Shown piece after piece: positions 60,208 through 64,000 of a stretch of DNA of 64,000 nucleotides (positions are counted from its first letter, which is position 1; each line of letters starts with the position of its first letter). The stretch comes from an uncultured Treponema sp. (GTDB lineage: Bacteria; Spirochaetota; Spirochaetia; Treponematales; Treponemataceae): contig NZ_CAMHSK010000012.1 of the NCBI RefSeq assembly GCF_946187725.1, forward strand, positions 18,367 to 82,366, written 5' to 3'. The notes below the pieces were generated by a model, which was not told where the DNA came from, ran no database searches, and saw only the letters and a program-made list of their open reading frames with translations. The translations under genes and the position numbers were made by a program.

Positions 60208-62011
60208 CGCTGATATTTCCGGGATTGTTCTGCTTGCAAAACAGCCCGGAAAGACAAGTTTTTCTTCTCTTTCTTCCGTAAAGCGTGCCCTTGGTACTAC
60301 TAAAGTCGGTCATACGGGTACGCTTGATTCCTTTGCTTCCGGCCTTCTTGTCGTTCTGGTCGGAAAACTTACTCATCTTGTTCCTCATATTACAAATTTC
60401 GATAAAACTTACGAAGCGCTGATTGAATTCGGTTCTGAAACTGATACTCTGGATCCAACGGGGCAGGTAATTAAAACTGGAAAACTTCCAACAAAAGAAG
60501 AAATTGAATCTGTTTTACCCAATTTTTTAGGTGAAACCGACCAAATTCCGCCTGCCTATAGTGCGCTTCATGTTGACGGAAAGCGTGCCAGTGATTTGAT
60601 GCGTGAAGGAAAATCTGTTGAGCTAAAGCCTCGAAAAATCACGATTTCTTCTATTAAGTTGCTCGATTTTAATGAAAAATATGCGCGAATAGAAGTTTCC
60701 TGCTCAAAAGGAACTTACATTCGTTCCCTTGCCCGTGACATTGCTTCAAAATGCGGAACTGTTGCTCATCTGAAAGAACTTTTGCGAACTCGTGTCGGGC
60801 CTTTTTTCCTTAAAGATGCGGTCGGTTCGGACAGTCAGCTATTGTCAGATGATAAAATGGAAGCAGAAATCCGAAACTCTCTGCTGGATATGACTCCTGA
60901 AGTTGCGTCGTTATGCGGAATGGACACAGCTGTTCTTGCTTCAAGATATATATCTGATTTCAACAATGGGCGGCCTCTAAAAAACAAGATGTTCATTTCG
61001 GATTTGAACTCTGAAAATTCTGGAAGTGAGATTGCTGTTTTCTATCCGGACGGAAAATTCGGCGGGGTAATTACAAAAAAACAGGATAAAAATAGATTCC
61101 TGCTTAATTATGGTTTTGTGATTCATACTGAGCAGAAAATGAAAATCTATTCCTGGGAGCAAATTTCAACAGGGCGCTTCAACAGTGATTTTAAAGAAAA
61201 GGGGATTGCACTTACAATAGGAAGTTTTGACGGTTCTCATTTGGGGCATCAGTCTCTTTTTAGGGCCGTTATTTCCCAAAAAGAAGAGGGACTTGTTCCG
61301 GGGGTGCTTACCTTTACGCGTTCTCTTCGCGGTTACAAAAATCCAACCGAATATGAGGGCGATATTGTTTCTCTCTCTCAAAAACTGGATAATCTTGCAT
61401 TATATGGATTTGAATTCGCTGTAGTCGTTGACTTTTCTTCGGAATTCGGTAGAATTGAAGGACATGATTTTCTTTCATCGCTCGTTCGTAACTGTAATTT
61501 AAAGTATCTTGCAGAGGGTGTTGATTTTCACTGCGGTTACAAAGGGCTTTTAGGAATGGAAGAAATCAAGAAAATCGCTTTGGAATTAAATTTTACTGTC
61601 GATACAATCGATTCAGTATTTTTTGAGGGTGAAAGGGTTTCTTCTTCAAGGCTTAGGAAGTGCGTGCTGGAGAAAAACTTTTCTCTGGTTCAGAAGATGC
61701 TTTTGAAGCCGTTTGAACTTGACTGTACAGGCTTTCATTGGCGTAAGGAAGACGATAAAATCATTTTTGCTTCCAAAAAAGGCAGGCAGCTTCTGCCTCC
61801 AAACGGAACTTACCGTACAATGGTGAGTTTCTTCAATTTGAAAAGAGCATCAAGTGAATGCTTGATGACAGGTCTCGATGAGACCTATAAATCTGGTGAA
61901 GCGCAAAAGACTATGGCAAGCGCTGATTGTACATTAGAGAATGGGATTCTTCGCCTCGCATTCTCTGATAATTTAATCAGCGGTTATGTCAGGTCAATTA
62001 AGTTCTTTTAG
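60194..62011 (+). CDS. truB-ribF: fused tRNA pseudouridine-55 synthase (TruB) and RibF-type nucleotidyltransferase
   Basis: One unbroken 605-residue frame. Residues 1-~310 are TruB, with the catalytic aspartate D45 in VGHTGTLDSFASGLL and the RNA-binding motif CSKGTYIRSLARDIASKCG. From ~316 (MKIYSWEQIS) the sequence is RibF: GSFDGSHLGHQSLFRAVI with the HxGH nucleotidyltransferase motif near 349, FAVVVDFSSEFG, and VSSSRLRK. The riboflavin kinase signatures (GxxLGRxxGxPTAN) are not visible; the last ~100 residues form a different, shorter end. The start at 60194 is preferred over 60143. A GAGCAG purine run before the internal ATG at 61139 could allow separate initiation. Confidence 0.85.
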   Translation: MKKTNADISGIVLLAKQPGKTSFSSLSSVKRALGTTKVGHTGTLDSFASGLLVVLVGKLTHLVPHITNFDKTYEALIEFGSETDTLDPTGQVIKTGKLPTKEEIESVLPNFLGETDQIPPAYSALHVDGKRASDLMREGKSVELKPRKITISSIKLLDFNEKYARIEVSCSKGTYIRSLARDIASKCGTVAHLKELLRTRVGPFFLKDAVGSDSQLLSDDKMEAEIRNSLLDMTPEVASLCGMDTAVLASRYISDFNNGRPLKNKMFISDLNSENSGSEIAVFYPDGKFGGVITKKQDKNRFLLNYGFVIHTEQKMKIYSWEQISTGRFNSDFKEKGIALTIGSFDGSHLGHQSLFRAVISQKEEGLVPGVLTFTRSLRGYKNPTEYEGDIVSLSQKLDNLALYGFEFAVVVDFSSEFGRIEGHDFLSSLVRNCNLKYLAEGVDFHCGYKGLLGMEEIKKIALELNFTVDTIDSVFFEGERVSSSRLRKCVLEKNFSLVQKMLLKPFELDCTGFHWRKEDDKIIFASKKGRQLLPPNGTYRTMVSFFNLKRASSECLMTGLDETYKSGEAQKTMASADCTLENGILRLAFSDNLISGYVRSIKFF

Positions 62012-62040
62012 CCAGGATATTTTTTTTAAGGAGTAAGTAA

Positions 62041-62310
62041 ATGGCACTTACAAAAGAAACAACAGCTGCTGTAGTCAGCAAATTCGGCGCAAATGAGGCC
62101 GACACAGGTAACACAAAAGTTCAGATCGCTCTTCTCACAGAGCGAATCAAACAGCTCACAACACACACGCAGAATTTCCCAAAAGATACAAACTGCAAAC
62201 GCGCGTTGCTTAAAGTAATCGGTTCACGCCGCGCTCTTCTCAAATATCTTCAGAGAAAAGATCTCGAAACTTACCGAGCTCTTATCAAAGAACTTGGCCT
62301 CCGCAAATAA
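62041..62310 (+). CDS. rpsO: 30S ribosomal protein S15
   Basis: 89 residues with the complete family pattern: FGANEADTGNTKVQIALLTE, RIKQLTTHTQNFPKD, SRRALLKYLQRKD. AAGGAG precedes the ATG. It lies between truB-ribF and pnp as in most bacteria, where S15 and PNPase messages are processed together. Confidence 0.97.
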   Translation: MALTKETTAAVVSKFGANEADTGNTKVQIALLTERIKQLTTHTQNFPKDTNCKRALLKVIGSRRALLKYLQRKDLETYRALIKELGLRK

Positions 62311-62325
62311 AAACGGGGGTAAGCA

Positions 62326-64000
62326 ATGGCAATTAATCGCGTAACTTACAAAATCGGTAATGATGAACTCATTCTTGAGGCTGGAAAACTTGGAAAGCAG
62401 GCTAACGGCTGTGTTTATGCACAGTATGCAGGTGCAGCAATTGTTGCGACTGTCTGCTGCTCTTCTGAAGTAAAAGAAGGTCTTGATTTCGTTCCTGTTA
62501 CTGTTGAGTACAACGAAAAATACTACGCTGCAGGTAAAATTCCTGGCGGATTCATTAAACGCGAAGGACGACCAAAGGACAAGGAAATTCTGGTTTCACG
62601 CCTTATCGACCGACCGATGAGACCTCTCTTTGAAGTCAGCTTTGGCCGTGAGATTCAGATTGTTCCTACTTGTGTTTCTTCTGATGGAATCAACCCGCCT
62701 GATATTCTCGCCGTAGTTGCTTCTTCTGCAGCTGTTTCAATTTCTGATATTCCGTTCCATGGACCGGTAGCTGCTGCACGAGTTGCATACATCGATGGCG
62801 AATATGTCATCAATCCGACATTCCAGCAGCAGGAAAAGGCTGAGCTTGAAATCGTTGTTGCCGGTACAAAAGACGGCTTTACAATGGTTGAAGGCGGCGC
62901 AAATGAGGTTTCAGAAGATGTAATGCTTGGTGCTCTCGAAAAGGCACAGGGCTTCATCACTGCAATGTGTGAACTTCAGGAAAAGCTTGTTGCTCTTTGT
63001 GGCAAAGAAAAGCTTCCTCTTGCTCCTCTCAATGTTGAGCTTGAGAACAAAGATGCAATCATTGCAGAAGCAACACCTCTTCTCGAAAAAGCCTGCTTCC
63101 AGGACGGCAAAATGAACCGCGGTAAGGCAATCTCTGAAGTTAAAAAGCAGATTGTTGCTAACCATGCAGAACAGCTTGCCGATGAGATTCAGAAAAAACT
63201 CTTCGACCAGTGCTTCGATGACATTCAGTATAATTTGCTCCGAAAATCAATTTTGGACAAAGGTTTGCGAATCGATGGCCGAAAATGTGACGAAATCCGT
63301 CCAATCACTTGTGAAGTCAATGTTCTTCCACGCCCGCATGGCTCAGCTTTGTTTACGCGTGGTGAAACACAGTCTCTCGCTGTAACAACTTTGGGAACTG
63401 CACTTGACGCACAGGTTCTTGACGATATCGATGGAGAACGAAGCGAAAACTTCATCCTCCACTATAACTTCCCGCCGTATTCTGTAGGTGAGACTGGCCG
63501 TTTGACGACTGGCCGCCGAGAAATCGGTCACGGAAACTTGGCTCGCCGCTCTTTGGCTCCGATGATTCCGCCAATCTCAGAATTCCCGTACACAATACGC
63601 GTTGTTTCTGAAATCATGGAATCAAACGGTTCGTCTTCACAGGCTTCAACCTGTGGTGGTTGTCTCTCATTGCTCGCAGCTGGTGTTCCAATGAAAAAGA
63701 TGGTCGCTGGTATCGCAATGGGCTTGATTACAGAACCGGAAGGCGACAATCCTTATGGCCGCTACAAGATTCTTTCTGACATTCTTGGTGAAGAAGATCA
63801 CTTGGGCGATATGGACTTCAAGGTTGCCGGTACAAAAGACGGTATTACTGGTTTCCAGATGGACATCAAAATTGCTGGTGTCACAACTGAAATCATGAAG
63901 AACGCTTTGGCACAGGCAAAAGCTGGCCGTTTGCATATCCTTTCTATCATGGAGAAGTGCATCGACAAGCCTCAGCCAATCAGCCCGTTTGCTCCAAAAA
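62326..64000 (+). CDS. pnp: polynucleotide phosphorylase (truncated at the right edge)
   Basis: 558 complete codons are in the window; the KH and S1 domains lie beyond it. First core: [20 protein letters not shown] and [12 protein letters not shown]. Second core: [48 protein letters not shown] and [17 protein letters not shown], then [20 protein letters not shown]. It degrades RNA 3' to 5' by phosphorolysis. GGGGG precedes the ATG. It starts 15 bases after rpsO. Confidence 0.97.
   Translation, partial: MAINRVTYKIGNDELILEAGKLGKQANGCVYAQYAGAAIVATVCCSSEVKEGLDFVPVTVEYNEKYYAAGKIPGGFIKREGRPKDKEILVSRLIDRPMRPLFEVSFGREIQIVPTCVSSDGINPPDILAVVASSAAVSISDIPFHGPVAAARVAYIDGEYVINPTFQQQEKAELEIVVAGTKDGFTMVEGGANEVSEDVMLGALEKAQGFITAMCELQEKLVALCGKEKLPLAPLNVELENKDAIIAEATPLLEKACFQDGKMNRGKAISEVKKQIVANHAEQLADEIQKKLFDQCFDDIQYNLLRKSILDKGLRIDGRKCDEIRPITCEVNVLPRPHGSALFTRGETQSLAVTTLGTALDAQVLDDIDGERSENFILHYNFPPYSVGETGRLTTGRREIGHGNLARRSLAPMIPPISEFPYTIRVVSEIMESNGSSSQASTCGGCLSLLAAGVPMKKMVAGIAMGLITEPEGDNPYGRYKILSDILGEEDHLGDMDFKVAGTKDGITGFQMDIKIAGVTTEIMKNALAQAKAGRLHILSIMEKCIDKPQPISPFAPK

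Noticed and set aside
1..64000. tRNA, rRNA and CRISPR arrays
   Set aside because: No cloverleaf with GGTTCGA-type arm, no rRNA signature and no regularly spaced direct repeats were noticed on reading both strands.

Overview
The window comes from a spirochaete, almost certainly a Treponema. The evidence is a flagellar export/motor operon running flbD-motA-motB-fliL-fliM-fliY-fliO-fliP-fliQ-fliR-flhB-flhA-flhF-flhG, two FlaA filament-sheath genes next to class II aldolase, a second FliG-type protein, and Met/Gln- and Ser/Ala/Pro-rich linkers typical of the genus. Functional branched-chain amino acid genes (ilvB, ilvD) and decaying surface-protein genes suggest a gut, rumen or oral commensal rather than a minimal-genome pathogen. 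The species cannot be decided from the window.

Layout. 1-290 is the start of a response regulator reading off the left edge. 495-18219 is the motility block in two transcription units: flbD to flhG, then (after a hairpin and a new promoter) a membrane protein, the flagellar sigma factor, a FapA/DUF342 protein and two small uncharacterised proteins. 18.2-20.0 kb on the minus strand holds a J-domain protein and glgC. 20.2-23.6 kb is an MlaE-MlaF-MlaD lipid transport set with a TPR lipoprotein. 23.6-31.2 kb is phoH-pgpH-ybeY-corC, then a large exported TPR protein and an uncharacterised protein with a possible PD-(D/E)XK core. 31.3-36.6 kb (minus) carries cstA, a 54-residue protein, ilvD and an ATP-grasp enzyme interrupted in frame by a repeat; a PHP phosphoesterase diverges from it.

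37.5-43.3 kb is the accessory stretch: a wrecked surface-protein gene, an Rpn-type nuclease with a partial tandem copy, ilvB, and a BACON-like remnant beside a dispersed repeat. 43.4-45.9 kb is a NagZ-NamZ pair for murein fragment degradation. 46.1-50.3 kb has fba (minus), two flaA genes and a FliG paralogue. 50.3-55.0 kb has a PreP-like M16 protease, a small acidic protein and a tocopherol-cyclase-like protein. 54.96 kb to the right edge is rimP-nusA-infB-rbfA-truB/ribF-rpsO-pnp, behind a consensus promoter and a leader hairpin that looks like an attenuator.

Most notable points: a continuous TruB-RibF reading frame that appears to lack the riboflavin kinase half; a C-terminal zinc ribbon on NusA; an RGG-like N-terminus on IF-2; a terminator hairpin in the nusA operon leader; a repeat element translated inside an ATP-grasp gene; two divergent promoters sharing their -35 bases; and several genes whose -10 box lies only 6-10 bases before the start codon with no Shine-Dalgarno sequence, suggesting leaderless mRNAs. 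No tRNA, rRNA, CRISPR array or complete insertion sequence was seen. I did not find a clearly new multi-gene system; the best candidates for new biology are the fusion, the nuclease-like protein and the unnamed flagellar accessory proteins.
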